Positions 1-10,433 of a DNA stretch of 64,000 nt are shown here, piece after piece. Origin of the DNA: Adiantum capillus-veneris (Eukaryota > Streptophyta > Polypodiopsida > Polypodiales > Pteridaceae); assembly GCA_014529385.2 (NCBI GenBank), contig CM043949.1, positions 106,620,554 to 106,684,553 of the forward strand, read 5' to 3'. Under the pieces are notes generated by a model. It made no database searches, was not told the DNA's origin, and saw nothing but the letters and a program-made list of their open reading frames with translations. The first letter of the stretch is position 1; every line of letters begins with the position of its first letter. Position numbers and translations under genes: made by a program.

Positions 1-239
1 AAAGAATGAAATTTTATGCGTAAAGAGAAGTCTAACTAGCGACTATGAGAAACCTCAACATCCCATTTTGATAATGTTTGACAATGCATAAGTAATGCAC
101 TATGACCACACCTCACCCTCCTTGCCCATAGAGCTAGTTTTGACCTAGAAGCCTGGAAAGTAGTATGCACATGTATATGAGAAACCCACATCTATCCATG
201 AGGTTTCACATCTAATTTTAAATCACCAAATCAATCCAA

Positions 240-1600
240 TCATGATGCAAAATATCCTCAACACTTTGGATAAGCATATATGAAAAAAACAACTTTTTCC
301 TATTTTTGCACGCATGCATGATATGCAAAAGAAAGTAATTGGCCTCAAACCAATGCATCAAGATTAGTTTCATAACATAGAATAACACCTTATCACATCG
401 TTTACCCCATATGAGACTTTTGCGAACAACCATGACACAAAAAGAAAGCCATTTATATATAATATATAATTACAACTACGGTTTGGGTTGACTAACCATA
501 CACCTAGAAAGAAGTTTATGAATATCAAACACTTGAAATAAACTCATTAAAATAAGCCATAAAGCATATATGAACCACGTATCATACTCACGACTCCATA
601 TGGTACTCCCCCTTAGTAGCATCCCTACATGTATATGTAATTCCGTACAAAGAACGGTTAATCCCTCAGAGTCACGAAGTGATATTGACAACCTAAATAC
701 ATTTATCATCAATTTTAATCAAGGTTTGATCTATCTAAGTGGGATTTCTCATCCAATGAATCTACATAGTGGTTCTCCAAGGAGCCTGGGGTCCAAAATA
801 TTGACTGTACAATGGCAATAAGCTGTATTTTGGCCATAACTCTTTACTCATACAAAATTTTCACATAACACACGAGAAAGAAAATATTATAAATAATGTT
901 TTTAAGCTTTGACTCAAAGAGTCTGACTTGATTCATAGCAATTTAGGAGATACAACTAAAATAGAGTCCTTACTATCTACGTGAAGTAGAACAAAAAAGT
1001 GCTTTTTATGCACATCCTACGTGATCATAAACACACTGTATGCATACATCAACGTGATAAATATTATATAACAAGCATGGAACATCCTTTTACACATCTG
1101 GCAAGTCCATGCGTACATACACATACGAAAAGAGCAACCTCCAAGAGAATAGTTTCTAAAAAACGAAGTAGAGAGAGAAAGAGATGATGGCTATGGAGTT
1201 GAGAGCTTCTTACCGTGATCAAGGAATGATTACCAATGGCCAGAAGGCTTCTCAATTTACCACAAGAGAGTGGTGATGAGAGCTACATAGAGGTTTTAAC
1301 TACGAAGTTGATGTAGAATGCGTACACTGTGAAAGGAGAAGAAAATATAGTAGGTGAGTAGAGAGAGGGTGTTCTTCTTCTAGCAAATGAGAGATAATTT
1401 CTTGTGGAGATGGTAATGGAGAGCTTGCACCACTCTGTGTAATACGTACTTATAGTCTCATGATAGTATATGTAACTGTCGGCACTGAAAACTGAGTAGA
1501 ACTACTCCTTTTATGCTAATATTATGCTGGGAGTGTGCCCCCCAAGCGAGCAGGTAGCACTCCCTTGCTTTTGCCAGGATTAGTTGTAGGATTTGGGAGT
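240..1600 (-). repeat. Direct repeat copy 1, probable LTR of the chromovirus
   Basis: This stretch recurs, diverged, at 13812-14790 in the same orientation. Shared landmarks include the run around 'gggttgactaaccata' and 'ccatatggtactccccctt', and the block near 1500-1600. The two copies bracket the minus-strand gypsy gag and pol remnants, so they are probably its LTRs; here it would be the 3' LTR. On the minus strand a TATA-like 'gactataagtacg' (about 1446-1458) is followed by a CT-rich leader, as expected for an LTR promoter and R/U5. Clear TG/CA ends were not found, so the boundaries are approximate. Confidence 0.5.
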
Positions 1601-2480
1601 CTCTGGTGTAATTACAAATTTTCTATACTGCCCAACGTATTTACAATGTCTCTTTTTATAAAATTATTATTGTAAAAATTCCATTTAATCTCGTCTCCTC
1701 CATACAGTGACTAAAATTAATATTTTTAAGTTTAGATCATCGTCAAAATCATATTGCTTTTCAAAAATTCCAAAAAGCATGAAAGCTTAAAAAAATCATA
1801 AAGAGCAAAAAGAAGCAATTTTTAAAAAAATCTTCTCCTTGTCTATCTAAACAAGAAAATGGACTCGCTTTTCTCATTGAAAAGCATGAAAAGCTAAAAA
1901 TAACGTGAAAAACACTCAAAAAGTAGATTTTTGCAAAATTGAACTATAGCATCCTTGTGACTCAGACCCGTTTTTCATAAAAAAGCAAGAAAAAAAAGAG
2001 AAAATCAGAACCTACCAACATTCGATGAGAATGGGAGTTTTTTGGCCTAGTTTGAAATTTGATTCACACATGCATGTTATGAATTGCAAATCATGTGCAG
2101 GTAGACCCTCTATTGAGTATGCTATATTGTTTCAAGTGAACATAGCATCACATTGGTGTAAGTATATTGTAGATTGTTTGAACCGAGTTCCTTTTCCTAT
2201 GAACATGTCCAAACCAAGATAAAAGAAATCAAAATTGAAGGACGACCATATGAATTGATTGGAAATTAGTTCTACAAGCATTGTAAAGATAATCAACTCA
2301 GACTTTGTGCATCAAAAAGCAAATACTTGCTGATCTTGCAAGAAGCACATTTGAGGCAAGCAGGAGGTCATTTTTTTGTTTTTTTTTTTTTCAAAATTGG
2401 ACCAAATGTCCGCCTCTGATCTACTGGAATATGAAAAAAACATTGTTTTCCATTTTAAAACCTCACAACATTGTTGAACG
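1601..2480. other. AT-rich stretch, no gene seen
   Basis: AT-rich sequence with many A and T runs between the direct repeat and the chromovirus integrase tail. Short open frames here have no recognisable motifs. It may be 3' untranslated sequence of the gypsy element or unrelated insertion debris. Confidence 0.4.
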
Positions 2481-2486
2481 ACCATT

Positions 2487-2996
2487 CTAGACTACAAAAT
2501 TTAAAAAACGGACATTGGAACTTATTTTTCTTATTTTTAAGAGAGACCCAAAAATCAAGGATCTCACATCCTCCACACTTGAAAAATTTGAGGTGTCCTC
2601 ACCTAGACATGAAGTCTTGATGATTAAGTTTGAATGCATCATCACGTTTCCAAGTAGCATCTGTGCCTCAGGATAAGTTGACCATTTGACAAGTTGTTCA
2701 GTGATGGTTTGGTTGCGAAGATGTTTATTGCAATGTTGAAGAATAGCTTCAAGGTGTATTTCAAAAGTTCTTTCATTGGAAGTAGATAACAGAGAATCAT
2801 TAAGAATGTGATTTGGATCGGGTGCATAGTTGTTAAGTAAGTTGACGTGAAAAAGATCATGTATCTTGATGTGCGATGGTAACAATAATTGGTAAGCTTG
2901 GTTGTCGATTCCTTCTCTGATGACAAAAGGTCCACAATATCTTGCACTAAGCTTCTTGCAGTTACCCATTGATAAAGAATTGCGTTTGGGCTTCAC
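2487..2996 (-). pseudogene. Ty3/gypsy integrase C-terminus with chromodomain
   Basis: The 169-residue open frame matches the tail of chromovirus Pol. The first ~65 residues carry the integrase C-terminal module, visible as 'LSARYCGPFVIREGI' and 'LLPSHIKIHDLFHVNLLNNY'. Residues ~70-120 resemble a chromodomain ('FEIHLEAILQHCNKHLRNQT' then 'EQLVKW'). In this family the chromodomain targets insertion to marked chromatin. The frame is cut off upstream by a 122-bp duplication and the rest of pol lies to the right in broken frames, so this is a dead fragment. The family call is firm; the chromodomain is degenerate. Confidence 0.82.
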
Positions 2997-3225
2997 TATA
3001 ATCCCTTTTTCAAAGAGTCGAATATATCATTCAGGGTCGGCATAACTGTTTTGTCTATCCTGAGAAGTCTTTATATCCTGTCATATGAGGTCTATCTTCA
3101 ATTACGTTTGGGCTTCACTATAATCCCTTTTTCAAAGAGTCGAATATATCGTCTAGGGTCGGCATAAATGTTTTGTCTATCCTGAGTAGTCTTTATATCC
3201 TGTCATATGAGGTCTATCTTCAATT
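2982..3225. repeat. 122-bp tandem duplication inside gypsy integrase
   Basis: Two adjacent near-identical units start at 'cgtttgggcttcac' (2983 and 3105), period 122 bp. Only a few substitutions separate them. 122 is not a multiple of three, so the duplication itself shifts the pol frame. Confidence 0.9.
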
Positions 3226-3940
3226 GCATTTCATCCAACATATCTTTGGATGCTTGAACTCTTATGAATAGGTCTATCCACTTTAATGAAGTAAAGCACT
3301 CTTGTCCATAGAATTCTTAAAAAGGAGACATCCCAATTGTATATTGGAATGAAGAATTATACGCAAATTCAACCAAATATAAATAACTGGTTCACTTACT
3401 ATGTTCATGCATATAGTAAGCTTGTAGCATATCCTCAATAATTTGATTTGTTCTACCTATTTGTCCATTAGTTCAAGGATGAAAAGTAGTACTATAGGGC
3501 AATTGGGGTGACTGAGAGTACAACTTTCTAAAAAATTGAAGTAAACTTTGCATCATGATCGAAAATTATACGACAAGGTAAACCATGATACATAAAGACA
3601 CCTTTCATGAAAACTTGAGCTATATCCTTAACCGTAAATTTTATCTTGATAGTTATGATTCTATTTTTGTAAGCATATCAACGACCACAAAAACAGAATC
3701 ATATCCTAGAGATGTAGGAAGCCCTATAATGAAATTCATGGGATATGCATTCCTACTTCATTTGTGGTGCATCAATTTGATGAAGCTTACTAGGGTATCA
3801 AATTCACTCAACTTTAATACATTGACATGTCAAGCATCTTGTAACATAACTTAACATATTGCACTTTAATCTGGCCAAAAGAAACTCTTCCTCACAGTAG
3901 CATAAGTTTGAGCATCATTTGCCTTAAACTGATTCATTCC
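3226..3940 (-). pseudogene. Ty3/gypsy integrase core remnant
   Basis: Translating the minus strand with frame changes gives integrase core sequence. Recognisable parts are a stretch reading 'GYDSVFVVVDMLTKI' near 3650-3700 (first catalytic Asp region), 'FDHDAKFT' near 3540-3560 (second Asp), 'TNGQIGRTNQIIEDML' near 3430-3470, and 'LVEFAYNSSFQ' near 3350-3375. The expected glutamate of DDE is replaced at the 'GQIGR' site. Several stops and frame changes are present. Upstream, around 3880-3930, a 'VRKSFFWPD' stretch resembles the zinc-binding entry to integrase, directly following protease-like sequence, so RT and RNase H are missing. Confidence 0.75.
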
Positions 3941-4250
3941 TAAAATCCCGTCATAGACTCCTATATGATTACTTTGAAATGAGCTTAAGTGTTGTGGCCA
4001 TCCAAACAAAATTCAATCCATCCACTATAGTAGAAGATTGAACTTTTCTACCCGTAGCTAATTACACAGTGAGGTTAGTATTAGGGTGTTTAAGTAGACC
4101 GAGGTTTCTAATGCATCTAGGAAGATAAAAGAATGTGTACTCCCAAAATCTATCAATATTAAGGTAAAATGCTTACCTTGGTACTCCATTGGGGAGTGAA
4201 TTAGCAATAACTATTCATTAACTCCTTGATGTTAAATTGCAGCATCAACA
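3941..4250 (-). pseudogene. Ty3/gypsy aspartic protease remnant
   Basis: The minus strand reads 'LIDFGSTHSFI' near 4140-4175, the protease active-site loop with the middle residue of the usual D-S/T-G changed to F. It is followed by 'LATGRKVQSSTIVDGL' near 4030-4075, a segment typical of gypsy proteases. The frame then runs straight into integrase-like sequence at ~3930. Frameshifts are present. The segment belongs to the same element as the gag at 10434-11520, now separated from it by the Copia-A insertion. Confidence 0.72.
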
Positions 4251-4335
4251 TATGCATTTGCTTGATTTCCATTGTCTCTGCTGGCACCCTGAACTAAGCC
4301 TAAGCTCTGTTAACTTGAGCTCTCCCTTGAGGTCA

Positions 4336-4340
4336 TTGAT
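4336..4340. repeat. Target site duplication TTGAT (left)
   Basis: TTGAT directly precedes the TGTTGG end of Copia-A and recurs at 10429-10433 directly after its other end. Five base pairs is the usual copia duplication size. Confidence 0.85.
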
Positions 4341-4567
4341 TGTTGGAATTAGGGTTGCAGAGAAACACACACAGCTTGGAGAAGACAAAGGAAGCTCAAG
4401 GCACACAATAGAGAGTGTGTTACTTAGTGTGCAATGGAAAGATAGATAGCCCTAGAGTGATGGGCATATATGCAATGCACGGGGGAAAAAACCTCCTAAA
4501 GAGGGAAAAAATGCCCCGACGGTCCTAGTGTGTTCACACACATCACTACCACATGTATATGGTAACA
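4341..4567 (-). repeat. Copia-A 3' LTR
   Basis: Begins TGTTGG and ends GGTAACA on the plus strand, giving TGTT/AACA ends, and is bordered internally by a PPT. The first 134 bp match the right LTR. Related LTR pieces at 25033-25126 and 27100-27280 carry an extra insertion at the site that is 'gaccgtcggggc' in opposite orientation here (about 4513-4524). Confidence 0.8.
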
Positions 4568-4584
4568 AATCCCCCCTGGAGTGA
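4568..4584 (-). promoter_or_regulatory. Polypurine tract of Copia-A
   Basis: The minus strand reads 'cactccaggggggatt' immediately before the LTR start TGTTACC. A purine run at this place primes plus-strand DNA synthesis in LTR elements. The plus-strand copy at 25018-25032 has a similar run. Confidence 0.75.
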
Positions 4585-4642
4585 TGCGGTGAACGAGAGC
4601 TGGCACATGAGTAAAGGGAAGTGCCATGCCCTGAGGACAGGA

Positions 4643-6005
4643 TCAGTCCACAAAGGGGAGTAAGCCCAAAGCTTTGCGGAAAGCTTCAAGCTTCTCACGA
4701 GACAATGCCTTTGTGAAAAGATCTGCAAGGTTGTCCTGTGTTGGCACATAAGCCAAGCTGATCTCTCCTGCTGAGAGCCTCTCCCTGACATAGTGGTAAT
4801 GCACCTCAATGTGCTTTGTGTGAGCATGAAAAACTGGGTTCCTCGCAACTGACAATGCGCTCTGACTGTCAGTGTAGATAGTGTTGGCAGTGTCCTGTCC
4901 AACACCCAAATCAGCCATAAGGCGTCTGAGCCATACACACTCAACCGTAGCTGTGAAGACTGCCCTATACTCAGCCTCACAACTCGAAGTGGCCACAGTA
5001 GGTTGCTTCTTGCTCAACCATGATATACATGAACTGCCAAGCATGAAACAAAAACCACTTGTGGACACTCTCGTGTCAAAACAACCAGCCCAATCTGAGT
5101 CCGAAAAAGCATGTAAGTCTGGCGGCAATGATCCCCCCTTGGGATAAAACAAGCCAAGATGTAAAGTGCCACTAAGGTAGCGGAAAATCCTCTTGACAGC
5201 CTGCCAATTCTTAGACCCTGGGCTATGCATAAATCTGCTGATCTGTGAGACTGCAAACTGAATATCCGGCCTCGTGTTGCATACATAAATGAGGCAACCA
5301 ACAACAGTTTGGTAAAGAGTGACATCAGCAGGATCACCAGCATCATGTAGACTCAACTTCAAACCTGTTTCCATGGGAGTGGCAATAGGTTTGCAATCCT
5401 CAAGTCCAAACTTACATAGCAATGTCTCTATGTAACTTTTCTGACACAAGGCAATACCACCATCACACTGCTTAAACTGTATACCCAAGTAATGATGCAA
5501 CAGCCCCAAATCTTTCATCTTGAAAGTAGCATTCAAATCAGCCTTAAATTCAACAATATGTCTCTCATTTGGTCTAGTGATAAGCAAATCATCAACATAA
5601 AGAACCACAATGAGAAGTACATCACCCTCACGCTTTACATACAACGTGCTTTCTGTTGGACTGTTACGAAAGCCTTGTTTGACCAAATGAATGTCAGCTT
5701 TCTCATACCAAGCACGAGGAGATTCCTTCAACCCATACAAAGCCTTGTTACATTTGCACACTTTGTCCTCTTGTCCTTTTATGACAAAACCGCGAGGCTG
5801 TGTTACATAAACTTCCTCAAATATGTCACCATTCAAGAAAGCAGTAACAATGTCTGATTGATGTACATCCCAACCAAAATGAGCTGCCAATGCACATAGA
5901 AAACGCACAGTAGTCATACGACAAGTGGGAGCAAAAGTATCTTCATAATCTATGCCTTTTTGCTGTGCATAACCCTTTGCAACAAGTCGAGCCTTATGGC
6001 GATCA
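4643..6005 (-). pseudogene. Copia-A reverse transcriptase and RNase H
   Basis: An open frame covers most of RT and all of RNase H. RT landmarks are 'DIVTAFLNGDIFEEVYVTQP' and the catalytic 'LYVDDLLIT', followed by 'FKMKDLGLLHHYLGIQF'. RNase H follows with 'AFSDSDWAGC', 'SSCEAEYRAV', 'IYTDSQSAL' and 'HTKHIEVHYHYVRE', which hold the acidic active-site residues and the copia C-terminal signature. The annotated ATG at 5917 is internal: the frame is open up to the solo LTR at 6011, whose insertion cut the RT N-terminus. Within this segment the frame looks intact, so the coding damage is mainly upstream. It copies the element RNA to DNA and degrades the template. Confidence 0.92.
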
Positions 6006-6010
6006 ATCTC

Positions 6011-6892
6011 TGTAACAAGACTTGATTTTGAGGTGTTTTAGTAATAAATTTTGTTTTCTAGGAAGTTTTTGTCATTTTAAAGTTAGTCCACTGTGTAGAA
6101 GGATGTGTGGATTGTTTTCGTCCGATAAAATTTTTTGATCCGAAAGGCACTTTCTGGGGCATTTTTGAAGGCGTTAACGTGGGATTTTGAAAAAGTGATG
6201 TATGAAGCGATTGAAGCCTGCGTTATAAGGAACAACTTTGGTTCTTTGAGTCTTCAGAGATTTTGATGTTTTGATGCTCGTTGAAGGCCAAAGATTAAGA
6301 AAAAAGTTGGATTTGCTGTTTTTGCATCGTTTTTGTAGAAAATGCTGTTTTGCAGGTTGATTTTCAGCAAATCGGAGCAGGCTATGGAAATTTTCCATCA
6401 CATAGTCGTCGAAGAGCGCAGCGAGGGCAACAAGATTGTATGAGACGGACTTGGGCTGTTTTGGCTCCGTTTGGGAGTTATGGTCAGTTGAAGACAGCTG
6501 AAAAATTGTGGACCTAACCTCTACGGATCGCTTCGCAATCACGTTTTTTTACCTTGTTCTCGCATGTATATTGGCGCGCAAGTCGAGTCGACCGAACGCC
6601 AAAAATAGAAAAGCGGCTATTTTAAGAGGTCGCAGGCTTTTGGAGGAGAATAGAAGGACGGGTGGTGCGTTTTGGGGGGATTCACCAATCTCTCTTCTAC
6701 GAGTGCGAGTGCGAGTGCGAGTGAGACGCTGCATGCAAGCGAATTGAAGCTCGGGGGTGGTCGGGAGGTTCGAGCTCCATACAACGGAGTGCGCCCATAT
6801 ATATTTTGCTCCTCTGTTGTATCAAACACTATCAATACAAAGATTTCTTCCTCTGTTTTGCTGTCTATCTCTATTATTCGGTTCCCGTGACA
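6011..6892 (+). mobile_element. Solo LTR (882 bp) nested in Copia-A
   Basis: The insert starts TGTAACAAG and ends CCCGTGACA, with ATCTC at 6006-6010 and again at 6893-6897. Removing it and one ATCTC restores the uninterrupted RT reading across the junction (…PDGE|IDRHK…), which confirms the ends. A TATA-like 'catatatatttt' at 6796-6807 followed by a transcript-like tail supports plus orientation. There is no internal coding sequence, so it is a solo LTR left by LTR-LTR recombination or a non-coding insert. It is more GC-rich than its surroundings and has a short GTGCGA repeat near 6700. Confidence 0.9.
6796..6807 (+). promoter_or_regulatory. TATA box of the solo LTR
   Basis: 'catatatatttt' about 85 bp before the LTR 3' end fits the U3/R promoter position in a plus-oriented LTR. 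Confidence 0.45.
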
Positions 6893-6897
6893 ATCTC

Positions 6898-8177
6898 ACC
6901 ATCCGGCTTGCATTTCAACTTGTAAACCCACTTCGTACCAATGGCCTTTTTGCCAGGAGGCAAATCACATAAAGTACATGTGTCATTTTCTATGAGTGCA
7001 TCATATTCTGATTGCATGGCAGCCATCCAATTTTTTGAATTCTGTGCTTCATCAAAAGACAGAGGCTCCTCAACATCATGTAAGCTAGACACAGCCAAAG
7101 CATAACAATCTGATGCATAAGATGCATGGCGAGAGCCTGAACGAGTACGACTAGACAAAGGTGCATCCAATTTACTGTCACGCAAAGTGTGCACCAGCCA
7201 TTTTGGCATACCTCTAGCCTGCTCATTTTCAGCTCTTTCCTCATCAAGTACATCATGTACATCTGCATCAGTAATAGGCTGATCTAAAACATTTTCAAAA
7301 ACCCTCATAGGCTGTACATTTGCCTCATTGGAACTTACATTCGTATTTCCACCACTGAAAAAAGGCAAAAAAGTGTCATAAATGTCCTGTGAGCTTACAT
7401 TACTGTCTCTAGTAAATGACAGCAAGGGCTGAACAGAATCTTCCACAAACACTACATCTTGTGAAACAACCTGTAACCTTTGCAGATGATACAACCTGTA
7501 ACCTTTGCTTTCAGCACTATAACCAACAAAAATACATTTGACAGCCTTATCATCCAATTTTCTGCGCTGCACTTGTGGCACCAAAGCATATGCCAAACAG
7601 CCAAAAACACGCATGTGCTCAATAGAAGGCTTTCTATCATGCCATGCTTCATATGGAGTAATAGACTGTGAAGCTTTCATAGGACACCTATTAAGTACAT
7701 AAGTGGCACACATGATGGCCTCAAGCCAAAAAGAATGCGGCAAAGCTTGACTTTTGACCATACATCGTGCCATTTCCGTAAGTGACCTGTTTTTCCTCTC
7801 AACAACACCATTTTGCTGAGGTGTATAAGGCACTGTACATTGGTGTTTTATCCCACGACTAGCCAGAAATGCATTAAATTCATGAGACGGACTAGCCAGA
7901 AATGCATTAAATTTATCCCCCCTCGATCTGAACAGAGGGTGCCCATAGTACATTTCGAGACATTTTCGGCCATAGCCAAAAATTGTTTGAAGCACATAAA
8001 AACTTCGGACTTTGCTTTAAGCAGAAATACCCATGCATGCCTGGAGTAATCATCAATGAAAGTCACGAAGTACAGGTAATTTTCCAAGGACGGAGTTTGC
8101 ATGGGCCCACAAACATCACTATGCACAAGCTGCAACCTGCATGTGGCCCGAACTGAACCATCCTTTGGAAATTTAGA
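6898..8177 (-). pseudogene. Copia-A integrase and start of RT
   Basis: The integrase part reads 'LVHSDVCGPM' (first Asp), 'TFIDDYSRHAWVFLLKAKSE', 'LCSDRGG' (second Asp) and 'PQQNGVVERKNRS' (Glu), so all three DDE residues are visible. The post-core region has 'VFGCLAYALVPQVQRRKLDD' and a 'CIFVGYSAESKGYRLY' motif. The frame breaks at ~7900 where a 33-bp duplication repeats 'FNAFLAS'. Downstream it runs through the linker to the start of RT ('AIGTKWVYKLKCKPDGE') and ends at the solo LTR. Integrase joins the cDNA to host DNA. It is separated from gag-protease by a single nonsense codon at 8178-8180. Confidence 0.9.
7858..7923. repeat. 33-bp tandem duplication in Copia-A integrase
   Basis: 'actagccagaaatgcattaaat' occurs at 7858 and 7891, period 33 bp. 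It falls next to the 'SDRGG' catalytic region and is associated with the frame break there. Confidence 0.85.
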
Positions 8178-8180
8178 ACG

Positions 8181-9932
8181 CTACATCTTACCCAAAATAC
8201 AGCCTTCACAAACATGTTTGACAGGTGCTTCAAGAGGCGGCAAAGAATCAACCATATCAGATGTTTGCAAACGCAACAAACTGGCAAAATTCAGATGACC
8301 AAAACGTGCATGCCAAATTTTTGCATCTGAACTAGCCCTTGAATCTGCAACAGCATTTGCAAAATTTTGTCCACACTTGTCAGACAAAGTGACCTTATAC
8401 AACCCATGCCACAAAAGCCCAGATGCAACAATTTCATCACCAAAATTGAGATCATGAACTGTACATCTGTCATCCACAAATTTGACTACAAGTCCAAGTC
8501 TAGCAAGTGCGGATACAGACAATAGATTCTTCTTGATCCCAGGTACATAAAGTGCATCAATAAGTGTGAAGGAACTGCCATTAGTAGCAGTGAGCACAAT
8601 CTTTCCAACTCCCTGAACTGGATAAGAGGCGTTGTTGGCACAAGTGACTGAATTCCCATGAGGGACAGACTCGAGAGAGGTAAACAATTCACGATGCGAG
8701 GTAATGTGCTTTGTAGCACCAGTGTCAAAATACCACACATATGAATCTGTAGCAACTAACAAGCATGCATCATGGACAACAGGATTGTAAGTGCACTCTG
8801 CGCTAAAAGCCCATTCTGCATCAACATCAGCATTACAGTCTCCTTTCACAGAAGACTCAACAATGGATGCATTTGTAGTGGAACCAACATTTGCAGTGGA
8901 ACCACCCTCTTTCTTCTTAGCCTCTTTGGCCTTCAACTTAGGACACGACTTGATCAAGTGATCATTAGCTTTACGATAATGGCAATGCATCTTCTTTTTG
9001 CCCTTATCACCAGAATTTTCAGACGAATTGCTGCCAGCTGAAGCATTAGGAACATAATTTTTGCCACTCGCAGCAGAACCATAAGAAGTGGCTGCATTAC
9101 TGTTACCACCCTTCCTTTGAGAAGCAATAAAATCCTGTTCAACTGCACGCTGCCTAGTCCTGTTTTTTCTAGAAAGTGACTCTTGCAGCAGCGATAATGC
9201 ATCAAACTTGACAACTTCAGGATTTCCTTGGGTCATCAGTCTCCAAGTACTAGCAAAAGTCTGGTAGGAATCTGGTAAGGCATCAAGAACAGTCTGCACA
9301 AGGGAACTGTATGAAATGACTTCTCCTGCAGAAATAAGTTGCTCATTGATATCCTTGACACTAGCAAGGAAAGTGTCCATATCATCTTCCTCATGCATAA
9401 TCTTCGGCTCCAACTCTTTACGCAGCAAAGCAATTTTAGCTTCATTGCGACTTGCATAAAGAATATCCCAAGCCTGTTTTGCAGATTTTGCTGAACGGAT
9501 GTGAGGAACAATGGTGCGCTTCACAGAAAATGCAATCAATGCATGAGCCTGCGCATCCTTAACATCCCAATGAGCTTGTTCTGCTGTAGGCAAAACAACT
9601 CTAACAACGGCAATCCTTGCAACAATGGTGCGCTTCACAGACAATGCAATCAATGCATGAGCCTGCGCATCCTTAACATCCCAATGAGCTTGTTCTGCTG
9701 TAGGAAAAACAACTCTAACAACGGCAATCCTTGCAACAAGATCTGCAACATCCTCAACATCACCTACATCCTTAGAACCAGGACATACATCAATGCCCTG
9801 CACAATGTTCCAGACACCCTTTGACACAAGAACATGTTGCATCATATAAGCCCACATAGGGTAGTTGTCCCCATCCAACCTGTCCTCAGCAGCAAACATC
9901 TTGAACACATATGTGTTGTTATTGTCAGCCAT
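8181..9932 (-). CDS. Copia-A gag, protease and gag-pre-integrase
   Basis: A 583-residue open frame begins at an ATG that opens as a copia gag ('MADNNNTYVFKMFAAEDRL'). Gag (UBN2-type) fills residues ~1-300. A zinc knuckle reads 'CHYRKANDHLIKSC', where the second expected Cys is Arg. Protease shows 'WYFDTGATKHITSH' (active-site D-T-G) near residue 420. The gag-pre-integrase part has 'KIWHARFGHLNF' and ends 'CEGCILGKM' at a TAG. The family normally runs on into integrase without a stop, so this TAG is probably a disabling mutation. A 38-residue segment of gag is duplicated in frame. Gag forms the particle; protease cuts the polyprotein. Confidence 0.9.
   Translation of the reverse strand: MADNNNTYVFKMFAAEDRLDGDNYPMWAYMMQHVLVSKGVWNIVQGIDVCPGSKDVGDVEDVADLVARIAVVRVVFPTAEQAHWDVKDAQAHALIALSVKRTIVARIAVVRVVLPTAEQAHWDVKDAQAHALIAFSVKRTIVPHIRSAKSAKQAWDILYASRNEAKIALLRKELEPKIMHEEDDMDTFLASVKDINEQLISAGEVISYSSLVQTVLDALPDSYQTFASTWRLMTQGNPEVVKFDALSLLQESLSRKNRTRQRAVEQDFIASQRKGGNSNAATSYGSAASGKNYVPNASAGSNSSENSGDKGKKKMHCHYRKANDHLIKSCPKLKAKEAKKKEGGSTANVGSTTNASIVESSVKGDCNADVDAEWAFSAECTYNPVVHDACLLVATDSYVWYFDTGATKHITSHRELFTSLESVPHGNSVTCANNASYPVQGVGKIVLTATNGSSFTLIDALYVPGIKKNLLSVSALARLGLVVKFVDDRCTVHDLNFGDEIVASGLLWHGLYKVTLSDKCGQNFANAVADSRASSDAKIWHARFGHLNFASLLRLQTSDMVDSLPPLEAPVKHVCEGCILGKM
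9509..9736. repeat. In-frame 114-bp duplication in gag
   Basis: Two adjacent units starting 'caatggtgcgcttcacag' (9509 and 9623) are nearly identical, period 114 bp. They encode two successive 38-residue units containing 'TAEQAHWDVKDAQAHALIA'. The length keeps frame. The equivalent region is missing from the other copies in this window. Confidence 0.92.
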
Positions 9933-10277
9933 GGTAAATGCTGCACCTGATGTGAAAACTGCCCGAAAATAGGAGAAACGGAGCGGGAACAGCCTGTGCT
10001 ATATAGCACAAACCGTAGAAGACTATAAGGCACATGTTATGCAGAAAACAACACTGACAGAAATTCTACACAAAATGACGAAATAGCCTGTGCAGTACTG
10101 CATGTAGTGGAAACGGAGGCCGAAATGAGCCCAAATCAAAATTTTGAGCAGATCTAGCTCTACGAGTTTTTCCAAAATATTTGTGGACCTGCGAACGCTT
10201 GCCAAAGCTCACTGAAATCGGAGAAAGTGAGCAGGCGTGTGCTGGAGCAGCTGGCGACTAAGCCCGAGAGGACGTGA

Positions 10278-10294
10278 CCTGCTCTGATACAAAT
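10278..10294 (-). promoter_or_regulatory. Primer binding site of Copia-A
   Basis: Reading the minus strand just inside the right LTR gives 'tttgtatcagagcagg', close to the copia primer site complementary to the 3' end of initiator tRNA-Met. This fixes the right LTR as the 5' LTR. Confidence 0.82.
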
Positions 10295-10428
10295 TGTTGG
10301 AATTAGGGTTGAAGAAAAACACACACAGCTTGGAGAAGACGAAGGAAGCTCAAGGCACACAATAGAGAGTGTGTTACTTAGTGTGCAATGGAAAGATAGA
10401 TAGCCCTAGAGTGATGGGCGTATATACA
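10295..10428 (-). repeat. Copia-A 5' LTR, shortened
   Basis: This LTR holds 134 bp that match the left LTR and then ends 'tatataca' against the TTGAT duplication. The remaining ~93 bp present in the left LTR (the U3 end) are absent. A deletion within the LTR using a short 'aca' match, leaving the outer duplication, would explain it. Confidence 0.75.
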
Positions 10429-10433
10429 TTGAT

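Larger units (their letters stand above)
4341..10428 (-). mobile_element. Copia-A: nearly full-length Ty1/copia retrotransposon
   Basis: This minus-strand element carries, from right to left, 5' LTR, PBS, gag, protease, gag-pre-integrase, integrase, reverse transcriptase, RNase H, PPT and 3' LTR, the copia gene order. It is inserted in the chromovirus between gag and protease, flanked by TTGAT on both sides. Damage includes one nonsense codon (8178-8180), a small in-gene duplication at 7858-7914, and a solo LTR at 6011-6892. The shared 134 bp of the two LTRs differ at about five positions by eye. Two further degraded copies lie at 21822-25126 and 53861-56636. Confidence 0.93.
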
